From Conidiobolus incongruus B7586 (taxonomy: Eukaryota > Entomophthoromycota > Entomophthoromycetes > Entomophthorales > Conidiobolaceae): 22,103 nt of DNA. Of this stretch, positions 1 through 9,482 are shown piece by piece (positions within the stretch are counted from its first letter, which is position 1; the number at the start of each line of letters is the position of its first letter). The notes beneath the pieces are model-generated. The model worked only from the letters and a program-made list of their open reading frames with translations. It was not told where the DNA came from and did not search any database. A program made the position numbers and the translations under genes. Location of the stretch: the NCBI GenBank assembly GCA_000697335.1, contig JNEM01006419.1:1-22103 (forward strand). Reading direction: 5' to 3'.

Positions 1-86
1 TAATAAAATATTAATATAATATAAATATAAACAAAGTTTAATTAAGCTTTGTAAATAAATAAATCAATATCAATATATTAGGAGTT
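1..86 (-). repeat. degenerate repeat, inverted relative to 20462-20549
   Basis: The reverse complement of this segment shares an ordered series of words with 20462-20549: a TAATATATT word, an AAAGCTTAA word, a TTTGTTTATATTTA word and a closing ATTTTATTA, at almost the same spacing. The differences include C/T changes. The family cannot be identified. Chance similarity between AT-rich sequences is the main risk, but 14 identical bases and the colinear order argue against it. Confidence 0.45.
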
Positions 87-375
87 ATATATCATAATAT
101 TTATATATTTAAATTAATAAAATATATTTTTAGATTTAAAAATAATAAAAAATTTAAGACAAAATAGATAAATGTAAAAAAAGAATTTATTTAATAAATA
201 ATATAATATTATCTTTATAATTAATTAAACTTAAAAAATATATAATTTATTAATTTATAATTAAATTTATTATATAAAACTATAGATAAAAGCTGAAAAA
301 ATAGATCTTTTAATATAATTTTACTAAAGTTTTAAAAAATTAAAGTTTTTATTATTAATTATAATAAATTAAATA
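1..375. other. AT-rich intergenic block, left edge
   Basis: This stretch is almost pure A and T, with stops in every frame and no gene visible. It ends at the TA target site of the Tc1 element. Its first 86 bases, read on the minus strand, align by eye with 20462-20549, which suggests that it contains part of an old repeat running off the left edge. Confidence 0.6.
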
Positions 376-412
376 CACTGACCTGCAAAAGTGAGTCATA
401 AAATCAAAAATA
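376..412 (+). repeat. Tc1 copy 1, left outer terminal repeat
   Basis: The outer 37 bases match the reverse complement of 1911-1947 except for C against T at position 383. They contain the word GTGAGTCATAAA, which recurs in the inner repeat at 567-592 and is likely part of the transposase binding site. Confidence 0.9.
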
Positions 413-566
413 TATATATTTTAATTAATAACTAAAACAATTGTATATATTAGATTACTTGAAACTATAATATATAATTAAGGTATATTATTTAATAATA
501 GATAAATATATTTAGATATATTTAGTAAACTATTAGCAAAAATATTAACCCTTAATATTTAACCAA

Positions 567-592
567 GGTGAGTCATAAATTTGCAAGTTTTT
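567..592 (+). repeat. Tc1 copy 1, left inner repeat (IR/DR type)
   Basis: This 26-base block is the reverse complement of 1733-1758, with a single G-to-A difference at 586. Copy 2 still has G there. It shares GTGAGTCATAAA with the outer repeat in the same orientation, so each transposon end carries two direct repeats about 190 bp apart. Confidence 0.88.
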
Positions 593-701
593 GAGATAAG
601 GGGATATATTTAACAATATATAACCATATCTTTTTTCTCTCTTTGCTATTATTTTATATAATATTTTACAGATATACTAAATTCTTTTTATTAGTATCAT
701 T

Positions 702-1717
702 ATACCTAAATCCCTCTCTAAAAAAATCCACTTGTGTATTAATTAACTTTGTAAAGAAGGTAAATCAACTCATGATATTGCTAGAATTATTAGTGTTAGC
801 TAGTCTACTATAGCTAGGGCTGTTAAGAATAACAATAAAGAAACATTTAAACTTAAACTTAGGTGTGCTAGGATCATAGATAAACATGATGAGAAGTATA
901 TCTGTAGGTTGGTTAATACAAGCAAGTGTGGTACTGCTGTAGAAATACAGCAGGAACTATAAAACTATATAGGAATATTGGTTAGCACTAATACTATTAT
1001 ATGTGCTTTACATTAGCATGGATACTACTCACACTTTAAGAAAAAACACCCCCAACTAAAGAAATCCCACTGTAAAGCTAGGCAAGAGTTTGAATGTTGC
1101 TACTAATGTTGAACTAAAACTAATTAGAGTAAGGTTATTTAGTCTAATGAAACAAAAATATACTTTAGTGGATCTGATAAAAAAGCTAGATGCTTCAGAA
1201 AAGATGTAGAACTACTTTGTGACTATTATGTTAATTCTACCCAAAAGTATAGTGGTGGGTCAATTATTGTTTGGGGATATATGTTGTCTTCAAGTGTAGG
1301 GTATCTTTGTAAAGTTAATAGGAGAATTAATGCTGAGATGTACTAAAGTATTCTGAACAATGAATTGAAAAAAACCATTGAATAGTATGGGTTAAACAAA
1401 TCTGATGTTATTTTCCAGCAAGATAATACCTCTTGCTATACTACAGCTTTTACTACCAAATAGCTTAAAAATAACAAGATAACAGTTATGAAGTAGCTTC
1501 CTCAATCTCCTAACCTTAATCTAATTAAACACCTTTAGGATCAGTTAAAATAAGCTATTAAAGCTTCCCCCCAGTAAAAAATTTAGATCAACTTTGGGAA
1601 TATATTCAAGAAGCATAGAACAAGATTAACCCTTCCTAGTGTAAGAAGTTAGTTGATTCTATACCCCATAAACTTAAAGAAGTTAGAAAAGCTAAAAGTA
1701 GATACACTAGGTTTTAA
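702..1717 (+). pseudogene. Tc1 transposase pseudogene (DD34E)
   Basis: This is the remnant of a cut-and-paste transposase of about 338 residues, the usual Tc1 length. The start codon is ATA here but ATG in copy 2. A paired-like helix-turn-helix region (GKST.DIARI, then STxA) opens the protein. The catalytic domain is recognisable from the ETKIYFSGS, VIFQQDN, SPNLNLIKHL and RKAKSRYTRF stretches. The first catalytic Asp is now Asn (1146-1148), the second Asp is intact (1422-1424), and the third residue, Glu, is now Lys (1527-1529). Asp and Lys are separated by 34 residues, giving DD34E spacing. About sixteen in-frame TAG, TAA or TGA codons occur, all explicable as former Gln, Trp or Arg codons hit by C-to-T or G-to-A. 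One reading-frame slip lies near the C run at 1567-1572. Confidence 0.93.
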
Positions 1718-1732
1718 TTTTTTTTTATCACC

Positions 1733-1758
1733 AAAAACCTGCAAATTTATGACTCACC
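1733..1758 (-). repeat. Tc1 copy 1, right inner repeat
   Basis: This is the partner of 567-592 in inverted orientation. It lies just downstream of the transposase stop codon (1715-1717) and contains the same core word as the outer repeat. Confidence 0.88.
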
Positions 1759-1910
1759 TTAGGTAAAATTTAAAGGTTTATATTTTAGCTAATTAATAGC
1801 TAAATATCATCATTTAATGATATATATAACTAATAAATATAATAGATTTTAATTATTTATTTTAGGTTTATTTCATTAAATATTAATCAAGTTATTAGTA
1901 AAAATATAGG

Positions 1911-1947
1911 TGTTTTTGATTTTATGACTCACTTTTGCAAGTCAGTG
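1911..1947 (-). repeat. Tc1 copy 1, right outer terminal repeat
   Basis: This is the inverted partner of 376-412, ending GCAAGTCAGTG directly before the TA at 1948-1949. Confidence 0.9.
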
Positions 1948-1949
1948 TA

Positions 1950-2639
1950 TATCTACAAATTAAATTTTTATAATAAATTACTAAAATAAGTGTATTTTAA
2001 GTTTCTTTGTATATATTTTATTAAAAAATAAATTAAATAACTAAATTTACCTAAATTAATTCCTTTTAAAAATTAATCTAAAAAAATATTAAATATAAAT
2101 AAATATTAATTATTAAAATATATTATAATAATATATAGTATTTTATAATTAGTTTTTAAGAAAAATCAGTTAATAATAAACTTTGTTTTATTTTTATAAA
2201 TAAAAATATTATTAATTAGTATTTTTAAAAAAATATAAAACACCTATTTTTAGTATAATAATTAAAAAAAATATCTAAAATTAAAACTATAAAAAATTTT
2301 CTAACAAAGATAATAAAAAAATTATAAAATATATTATATTCCCTAAATTATAACCTATGTAATTATAGCTGTTTTAAGAAATTAAATAACTAGATTAATG
2401 GGAAAAAATTTCTATAGAAAAATTTAATTAATTTGTGAAATATCAAATTTTAGTTCTTATAAAAATAAACTATTTTTTAAGGGTTAGAAGTTTAATGAAA
2501 GTATGGTAAAGAGTTATTAGTTATAGAGGAGAGTATTAATAATATATTAAATACTAGTTTTTTATATTGTATATTAAAATGTTTATTTCCTTTAATTACA
2601 AAAAATTCTTATTATTTAAATTACAGAGAAAAAAAATAA
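1950..2639. other. AT-rich intergenic block
   Basis: No gene is visible: stops are dense in all six frames and G+C is minimal. The right border falls where the receptor pseudogene at 2640-3010 loses its second half, so this block probably replaced or overwrote that half. Confidence 0.55.
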
Positions 2640-3010
2640 TCTCTAAAATATCAAGCCTTTTTCCTTCTGATGAGATATTATTAAATATCTCAATAACACT
2701 ATACTCATAGCCATATTTATTTCTAATCACGAACACTAAAATATAAATGTACAATATTAATATAGATAACTTCCTTAATACAGGAAATATTATACATAAA
2801 CTAATTTTAATACTTTATAATAAATATATTAATTTCTATAGATATATTACTTCAGCATAATAAAAGGGCTTAATTACCGAATTTGGTGGTAAAACTAGCG
2901 TATAATAAATAACTTAAAAATATATATTCGAACCAATTGTAAATATCTACAAGATTAAAACTATAGACTGGACTTTTGTTTGTAAATTAATTATATTTAT
3001 AACCAGCCAT
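2640..3010 (-). pseudogene. truncated receptor pseudogene, N-terminal half, nearest to receptor A
   Basis: This is a decayed copy of the first 125 or so codons of a receptor gene of the local family. It aligns almost without net length change to 5645-6014 of receptor A. Anchors include the start region (GGCTGG...CAGCCAT read on the plus strand at 3003-3010, with the same bases just upstream), the TM1 stretch near 2910-2925 (GTATAATAAATA, identical in A), the TM2 to TM3 loop near 2780-2840, and the TM3/loop stretch near 2655-2700 (CTTTTTCCTTCTGATG, matching receptor A's HQKEK codons). The reading frame is interrupted many times and no protein is possible. Downstream of TM4 the similarity stops abruptly at the AT-rich block. 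The order of paralogues suggests a tandem duplicate of receptor A that later died. Confidence 0.8.
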
Positions 3011-3428
3011 CTTTGAAAAAATATAATTATAAGGTTGTTATTATAAAACCAACTATTTAAATAGTTAATAGATTTTTATATTCAATTTGGTTTAAATTAA
3101 ATAATTGATTAGTTATTAAATATATTGATATATTTTATTCAAATGAATTAATTAAATATAAATATCAGGTTTGTTAGTTGATAAATTAAAATCATTATAT
3201 TCAATGATATATATAAATGAGATTAAAATGGCGAAATATAATTATATTTGTTATATTTAGTAACTACTTTAATTTGCTAAAATTTTGAATTTTAGGTTTT
3301 ATATAAAGTTGAGATAATTGTCCAAAATTTAAAAAATAATTTCTTTATGGCCAATAACTTTATTATATACTTTGAATTTAAAGGAGCAATCTGAGATATT
3401 TGTTTATCTAAAAGTGTGATATGTAACA

Positions 3429-3484
3429 AAAACGATAAAGAGTATTAATGAATGCTTTAATATCTTTCCAGTTTTTATCGTTGT
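3429..3484. repeat. imperfect hairpin, about 55 bases
   Basis: The arms AACGATAAA (3431-3439) and TTTATCGTT (3474-3482) are perfect complements. Inside them AAAGAGTATTAA faces TTAATATCTTT with one bulged base, so nearly the whole segment can fold. It could be a small structured RNA, a remnant of a miniature transposon, or a chance palindrome in AT-rich DNA. No function is assigned. Confidence 0.4.
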
Positions 3485-4022
3485 CAAATTAATTAAATAA
3501 AAGCTTTTATATATTTGATATAAAATATTTTTTATAAATCAAACCCAATGTATTAATATATGCATCAAGTATATCCTGTCAACCCTAATTAGCATTAAAT
3601 AAAATTATATATATTTTGCATTTATTTAAGTTAAGGGCATTATTTAAAAATTATATTTTACTTATAGGCTAGTTTAAAATTACATTTTCAAAATTCTTAA
3701 AAAATTCAATATAGTTGGATTTTTTAAAGCTGTGAATAATTATAATATTATATTTTGTTTAATTGATATATTTTTGTAATAATCAAGACAGAAATAATCA
3801 TGATAATTCATTCATATAATAATATGTTGTTCCAATTTAATATATCTTTCTCTTTCAATATTGATAATATAGCTTTTGCAATCGAATACCAATGTTGACT
3901 TTTGAACTTTATTTTTCAATATAAACAAGGTTTAGTTAAATATTAATATTTTAATTTTTACTAATTGTAGTCATACAATTATTGATATAATGATATTCTT
4001 GTATTAAATTTATTATTTAGTT

Positions 4023-4060
4023 ATTTGATTATACAATAACATTCTGGAATATAATCAAAT
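4023..4060. repeat. 11-bp perfect inverted repeat
   Basis: ATTTGATTATA (4023-4033) and TATAATCAAAT (4050-4060) are perfect complements separated by 16 bases. It is probably a chance feature of AT-rich DNA and is noted for completeness. Confidence 0.35.
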
Positions 4061-5030
4061 TATAAAATTATACTTAGATAATATTTTTCGAATAAATTTC
4101 AAGACTAGGTCACAATAATTAGAAAGTGAGTGTATAATATTAATTTAAAATTATTATATTGAGAAATCTAGTTCAACATTACGATCAAAATTGATTTTTT
4201 TATCTTACATTGTTATAAAATTGATAAAAATAATATATTATCAATCCTCTTTATAGATCTTGATTTCAAAGGATGAAATATTTTAATATTCATCATTTGA
4301 ACTAATTATTAAATCAATAAATATTATATATTGATTTAATTAATTCCATAAAATATACTCCATTAGCATTTTGGATTTTATTAATATAATGATTTTAATA
4401 AAAATTATTTTGAAAAATGTAAAATTGTAAAAAAAATGGTAACAAGTACTTAGCTTGGAAAAAAAATTTATTTAAGGAAATCTTTTAATAGGAATGTATG
4501 ATTCAATTTTCAATCCATATTTATATATTTTTAATAGACTAGATTCCCAAAATAATTTTCAACCAGTTTTGTTTATGGCATAGTGACTTAAACAAACTTC
4601 AAATTTGGATATGTATTATATTGTTCCAAAATAACTTTTCCTTTCTAGAGTAAAATAAAATATTTGATTTATTTAATCAATGAGTTATTCCTATATGTAC
4701 CAAATCACAAGCTGTTTATGTGGATAATATTTACCAACGATTCAATATTTCAAATACACTCAGTGTGGTACAGGAATTTGAAAGTGAACTTCTAGATTTA
4801 TTGAAAAAAATTATTTTTTTGAAGTAATTAGATAATTGAATAGTATTACTGCTTGACTAATTATTTTAAGATTTTTTATCCAAATTAATAAATAATTGTT
4901 GTATAAAAACTATTTTTGAGCCTAATATGAGATAATGTATTAAGGTTAATTTTTTAAATTAACATCATTATAAAATACAAAGTTAATTGTTATTAAATAT
5001 AATAATTTATAAATATTATCTTACAATCAA

Positions 5031-5036
5031 TTTATT
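5031..5036 (-). terminator. putative poly(A) signal of receptor A
   Basis: AATAAA on the minus strand lies about 25 bases after the TAA stop of receptor A, a sensible distance for a short 3' UTR. In DNA this AT-rich such words are common, so the position is the only support. Confidence 0.4.
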
Positions 5037-5060
5037 TTAGTTTAAATCTATATATTGTAA

Positions 5061-6014
5061 TTATGTATTTCTCCAATTAATCATCTTCATAATTAAATAT
5101 TTACATTTGATTCGAAAACGTAATAATAACACCAAAAATTCACTATTTACTTCTGATTGAAATGTAATGGTCATGACTGGATTTACACCGATAGTAATAT
5201 TAATCATAATAAAGATTAAAACGTCAAGTAAAGGAGTTCTTTTAAATCCCATAGTGATTCTCATGATCGTTGTAACATACGATAACATAAAGTTCGCGTT
5301 ATATATTATAAACACACACATCAATTGTGATATTAATTTCAATTTTTGAGATTGAATAGTGTTCAATAAATCTTGATCTTGAGAATGATCTGCCATTTTC
5401 TTCATTGCATTCAAGTTCTTATTGGCCTTCCAACCGATAGCGAAATAACAATAGGATATGATCCAACAAGGAATAGCATAGGATAATGGTATGATATATA
5501 CCATAATATATGAGAAAGCGCTCGGTGTTAGAAAAGCTTGACAGCTGAAATATGAAACAGTAGGTTTTGCATCGAGAATTGCTAGACCATATAAAAATAT
5601 TGAAGTCATAGGTAAACACTCTAAAATTACTAATAAGATCCAAAAAGCTAAACTCTTTTCCTTTTGATGGCATACTATCAAATATCTTAACAATGCCAAA
5701 ACACCTACTGTGATAATTTCCAATCGACATGACCATTGAATGAAAAACCCAAAATAATAACATTGAATAGTGCCTTGATCGAGAAAATGGTACCCGCAAA
5801 CTAGTTTAGATACTTGTAAAACAAACGTATTAATTCCCAATAATATCTCAATCCCACATAAAATTAAGGTCAGTTTCATCTCAGTAGTTTTCGTAGTAAA
5901 CCTTGTGTATAATAAATAGCTCAATATAGCATTAAATCCAATCATAAAAATTGATAATAATAAAACAATAGAATTAGCTACAGTATTTAGTACTGTTAAC
6001 TCTTCAACAGCCAT
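5061..6014 (-). CDS. receptor A, rhodopsin-like seven-transmembrane receptor (atypical class A GPCR)
   Basis: A 317-residue single-exon membrane protein with seven hydrophobic segments at about 12-36, 46-70, 85-112, 122-145, 170-194, 225-250 and 262-285. It has no cleavable signal peptide and a short outside N-terminus. Class A hallmarks are Asn28 in TM1, Cys85 at the top of TM3 with Cys158 in the second outer loop (after KPTVSY, the probable disulfide), Arg110-Tyr111 at the end of TM3, Trp125 in TM4, Pro182 in TM5 and Asn278-Pro279 in TM7. A helix-8-like tail has Cys304 as a possible lipid anchor. Departures are Glu56 where TM2 normally has Asp, Leu before Arg110, no CWxP in TM6, and no Tyr after NP. 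It most likely senses an external signal and couples to a heterotrimeric G protein, but the ligand cannot be inferred. The start fits because B (internal Met) and the nearby pseudogene align from the same point. It is less similar to B and C than they are to each other. Confidence 0.88.
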   Translation of the reverse strand: MAVEELTVLNTVANSIVLLLSIFMIGFNAILSYLLYTRFTTKTTEMKLTLILCGIEILLGINTFVLQVSKLVCGYHFLDQGTIQCYYFGFFIQWSCRLEIITVGVLALLRYLIVCHQKEKSLAFWILLVILECLPMTSIFLYGLAILDAKPTVSYFSCQAFLTPSAFSYIMVYIIPLSYAIPCWIISYCYFAIGWKANKNLNAMKKMADHSQDQDLLNTIQSQKLKLISQLMCVFIIYNANFMLSYVTTIMRITMGFKRTPLLDVLIFIMINITIGVNPVMTITFQSEVNSEFLVLLLRFRIKCKYLIMKMINWRNT

Positions 6015-8498
6015 CTTTTCAAAAAAGAATATAAAAATGAAGTTAACATTTTAAAATCTAATGTCAAAGTAGATCTTAATTTTATATAGCTCATTGAGTT
6101 CAAATTTTGTCATTCGTTTGTGACTAAATGTGTTAACTGGATTCATAATGCGACGAATTAATTCAAGCTAAGTTTTAGCCTGGATGGTTGTTTAGATCAT
6201 CAAATAGAAAAACAGGATATTACATAAATTTATAAATCACGAATTATTAAAATTTAAACAATTCTGAATGATGTAAACAACAATAAAAATTATCAATTCA
6301 TTCCAAAAATATTTAAATTAGACTTAAGTATTGTAATAATCCATTGAAAAAAGTAATAAATAGTTCAATATGAATTATATTTAAAATTAATTACTTTTAA
6401 AAAATACTAGTTTAAATAATAATTAAATTTTATAAAGTATTTAATGGAATAATTTAATACTATTAAATCACAAGTAAAAGATAAAAACTTGAATTATAAA
6501 TTCTTCTCTATCAATTTAAAATTTATTGATATATTATTTTAAATATCAAAAATAAAATTTGAAATTTGGAATAATTTGAAATAAAATTTATGAATTTGAA
6601 TGTGAAAAAATTCAAAAAAATTCTAAACATAACTCAAATAAATAATTTGAATAATCATTATTTTTATTATGGAGTCTTTTGTTTGAAAATATCTCTATTA
6701 TTTCAATTTTATCATAATACCAGCCAAAATCTTCTGAATTTTATTTCGTTAGATATCAAATATTGAACTATATTAAAAGTTAGGTTATAAATCAGATTAG
6801 AAATAAAACTATATATAAATTTTTAATCTAGTAGCCTTCATTATTAGAAATTATTTTAGACCGCTCTCTTAGCAGCTGTCTAGCCTCACACAATTTTCCT
6901 TTGATTAAGGATTGAAATTATAAAATCTTATATTTGAAGGTATATCAGTTATATTTGAATACATGTGCTATCTGAGTTACAATTTGTAACATCCTGAAGC
7001 AGCTATCATCGCAAAGATTAAGATCAGAGTGTTTAGTGAATATGTAGACTTGTATAACTCTGTTTAAATAATAGTTTTTAATTAGTTTAAAATTATGGCT
7101 ATTTACCTCATAATGCAAAATTGCGAGTTTTTATATTTCATATAAAAACAGCCAACTTGAAATGTTAGTGAATAAAAGTGATATAAAAGCATACTATTTT
7201 TTTAAGTTAATAACTTATGAAAAATCACATCCTTATAGTTAGTATTAACAACTGTCATTTTTTCTGAATAGAGTTTGTTATTGCAATATATATAAGTGGT
7301 TGATTATGGATAAGTTAAAAATATGCCTTATATTGTGGTATACATTTATAAGAATTCAAGATTTATCCATATCAGAATGTAAAATGACGGCACAGAATAT
7401 CTATTATAATAATCAGGACTTTTCTGTGTTCTATTTTTTTTAAATTTTTGGTTAAGTACTAGAATATACAGTACCTATTTTTTTGATCAATTTAATTCTA
7501 TTTTTGAGTGTAATCAAGATGGTTATATTACATACTTAAAACTTATCAGCTAATTTCCTGGATAAACAGTTAAATCATATGACAGTTTTTATTTTTTTTC
7601 ATGACTGTTTTCCTATATCTACTGATAAAGTAGCCAAATTTAGATATTATTTGATTAGGGCATCTCCCCTAATCAAAATGATTGATCCAGAATCGTACAG
7701 TAAAGCAGGATAGAGCCTTGTTTTGACAAGCCTTGAGTAAGGTTTGATGGATCATATATAGAGATAGTTTAGTAAGATATATTACAGTGATGAAATATCG
7801 TAGATAGATAATGCAAAGGTTTGCAACATTATTATTTTTGTTCATATTTTGAATAAAAAATAATGTTATAAAAATTATAAGATTTAGAGTATTTCAAATT
7901 CAAAGAATTAATATCTTAAACATCACTTTTCGAATATATTTAAAATAATATTAAATATCATTTAATTGAAATTAAATATAAATCAGATAATTTTATATTT
8001 GTATAATTTATATGTAATCATTTGTGATAATTTTAATAAAGAATGCCAAATATAAAATTAACAATATTTATTAATGTGTGAGATTATATATTATGCTTAG
8101 AAAAATACACTATAAACTCACTTTTTAAATCCAATAAACTATTTGATACAACTGAGTTGGATATATTTGATCGCAATGTCAAAAAATGTAGCAATATCCT
8201 AAAATTTAAAAATATATGAAAACACCATTTCCTTTAAAAGACTCTAGTTTTGATTTATGTTCAATTTTTTCTTATTTTTTAAAATATACTTGAAACCTTT
8301 TTTGTGCAAAATATTATTTATCAATCAATAGAATTGTAATTAAATAAGAGTTATATTAAAAGATAGGAAGAAAGTGTAGATTTAAACTTAAAAAATGGTT
8401 GAAAGTTTGTCCATGAATAATGACATTATATACTAGTATTAAAATTATATTAATATACAAACTAAATTTAAATATAAATACATTATTTTTAAATATCA
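6015..8498. other. intergenic spacer upstream of receptor A
   Basis: No gene is supported. The stretch probably includes the receptor A promoter, but no clear element stands out. It contains two islands with more G+C and better sequence complexity: about 6840-7060, in which nothing could be recognised, and about 7640-7760, which has several hairpins and is listed separately. No reading frame of note crosses either island. Confidence 0.5.
7640..7760. other. hairpin-rich island, possible structured RNA or element relic
   Basis: Within 120 bases there are three nested or adjacent inverted repeats. The first is a perfect 11-bp stem (7650-7660 with 7667-7677, read TTTGATTAGGG, and a 6-base loop CATCTC). 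The second is CTTGT...ACAAG with a 4-base loop near 7713-7726. The third is TGATCCA (7683-7689) paired with TGGATCA (7748-7754), enclosing the second. The segment is also unusually G+C-rich for this window. No tRNA, snRNA or 5S rRNA pattern was recognised, and strand and function are open. Confidence 0.4.
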
Positions 8499-8780
8499 AT
8501 AAAGGATATAAAATCAACACTCTTTTTGATTATTCATAACTTTTTGCCATACTTTTGACAAATTTCTAATATTTAAAAAAAGTTCTTTATTTAAAGATTA
8601 AATTTAATGTTTTATAAACTAATTTTTTGTAAGATTTTTTCCTTCAAGTATATTTTTTTATTGCTTGAAACAGTTATAACTACATGGGCTGTAATTTAGT
8701 TAATATACTAGATATATATATATTATTTTTTATAAAATCTTTTATAACTTAAAGTTTATATATTTTATATATTAAATAAT
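8499..8780 (+). repeat. degenerate dispersed repeat R, copy 1
   Basis: This segment aligns by eye along its length with 18702-19000 in the same orientation. Matching anchors in order are ATATAAAAT, ATACTTTT, TTCTAA, AAATTTAAT, a TGTAATTTA word preceded by ATGG, and CTTTTATAACTT near the end. Many differences are C against T or G against A. No terminal inverted repeats, target duplications or coding frame were found, so the family is unknown. It may be an old transposon fragment or part of the duplicated spacer of the receptor array. Similarity may extend further on both sides at a lower level. Confidence 0.6.
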
Positions 8781-9482
8781 TAGTTTATATTGTAATAATG
8801 TACTAAAATAATTTACATCTCTTGATAAATATTGTACTTATCTATTATAACTAGTAATATAGGCTATTTTCACTTAATATTTTATTTTTTCATTAAATTG
8901 AAAATTTTACACCCAAGCTTAAGATTTATTAATTATATTAATTCAAACAAGAATCTTTTGATTTTAGGTTATATTTTAATAAGCTTATTTGGCAATAGCT
9001 ACTCTAGTTTTTTTCTGAACTTTGTTAATAAATAAGGTATTTATTTTATACTATTATTAACTAAACTAAGTTTGAACTCTAATATATAATACTAATATAA
9101 TTGATATTTTATTACCTTGATCATCCTCTAGTTAAATTGAAAATGTGATTTTAGATATTTTTTACCTTATTAATATATGAAAAAATAAAAATGAAAATTA
9201 TTATTTTAGATTTAAGTAAATTTTAAATAATATACCTTTAACCTTTAATGGCAAATTTGTTAATAAATAGTGAATTTAGATAAAATATTATCTTGATAAG
9301 TTGTCTATAAATCTTAGATAAGATTAGAGGGTTTATAATTTAGTTTTAGTAATTCTGAAATAATAGGCTTCTAATTATTAATATATAAGTATGATTAAAT
9401 TTATCTTGAAAATTTAAAATATATATTTTAATGAAAAATTTATTCTGAAAAATTAGATATATAATGTAAGAATATTAACCCG

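Larger units (their letters stand above)
374..1949 (+). mobile_element. complete Tc1/mariner (DD34E) transposon, copy 1, inactive
   Basis: The element proper is 376-1947 (1572 bp) and starts CACTGACCTGC. It ends GCAAGTCAGTG and is flanked on both sides by TA, the target duplication of the Tc1/mariner superfamily. The terminal inverted repeats are about 215 bp, with a well-kept outer block and a well-kept inner block joined by a diverged middle. This is the IR/DR layout known from Sleeping Beauty-like elements. It carries one transposase gene on the plus strand (702-1717), which is broken by many transitions. A second copy of the same family begins at 21577. The non-autonomous state is clear. 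Whether the intact ends could still be moved by a transposase from elsewhere is unknown. Confidence 0.95.
3011..5060. other. intergenic spacer between receptor pseudogene and receptor A
   Basis: No gene is supported over about 2 kb. The base composition is less extreme than in the flanking AT blocks. Two hairpin-forming stretches are visible (3429-3484 and 4023-4060). A weak resemblance to the TM6 to TM7 coding region of the receptors occurs near 4430-4530. An AATAAA on the minus strand (5036 down to 5031) probably belongs to the 3' end of receptor A. Confidence 0.55.

Noticed and set aside
702-1717. Alternative genetic code with TAG/TAA read as Gln
   Set aside because: Several stops sit where Trp or Arg is expected, catalytic Asp and Glu are also changed by G-to-A, the intact receptor genes end in TAA and use ordinary CAA for Gln, and copy 2 is largely open.
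2921-2940. GGTTCGAAT word on the minus strand, like a tRNA B box
   Set aside because: No A box or cloverleaf pairing around it, and the bases are explained by the TM1 codons of the receptor pseudogene at 2640-3010.
5167-5799. Open frames at 5167-5349 (+) and 5419-5799 (-) inside receptor A, and 15010-15210 (+) inside receptor C
   Set aside because: They are shadows of the receptor genes in other frames, with no start context or domain of their own.
6229-6240. TTTATAAATCAC upstream of receptor A, also at 11511-11522 upstream of receptor B, as a shared promoter element
   Set aside because: Different distances from the start codons (about 215 and 106 bases), absent upstream of receptor C, and expected by chance in this composition.
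8832-9035. 67-codon open frame on the plus strand
   Set aside because: Low-complexity Ile/Leu/Phe/Asn composition typical of AT-rich DNA, no homologous feel and no flanking signals.
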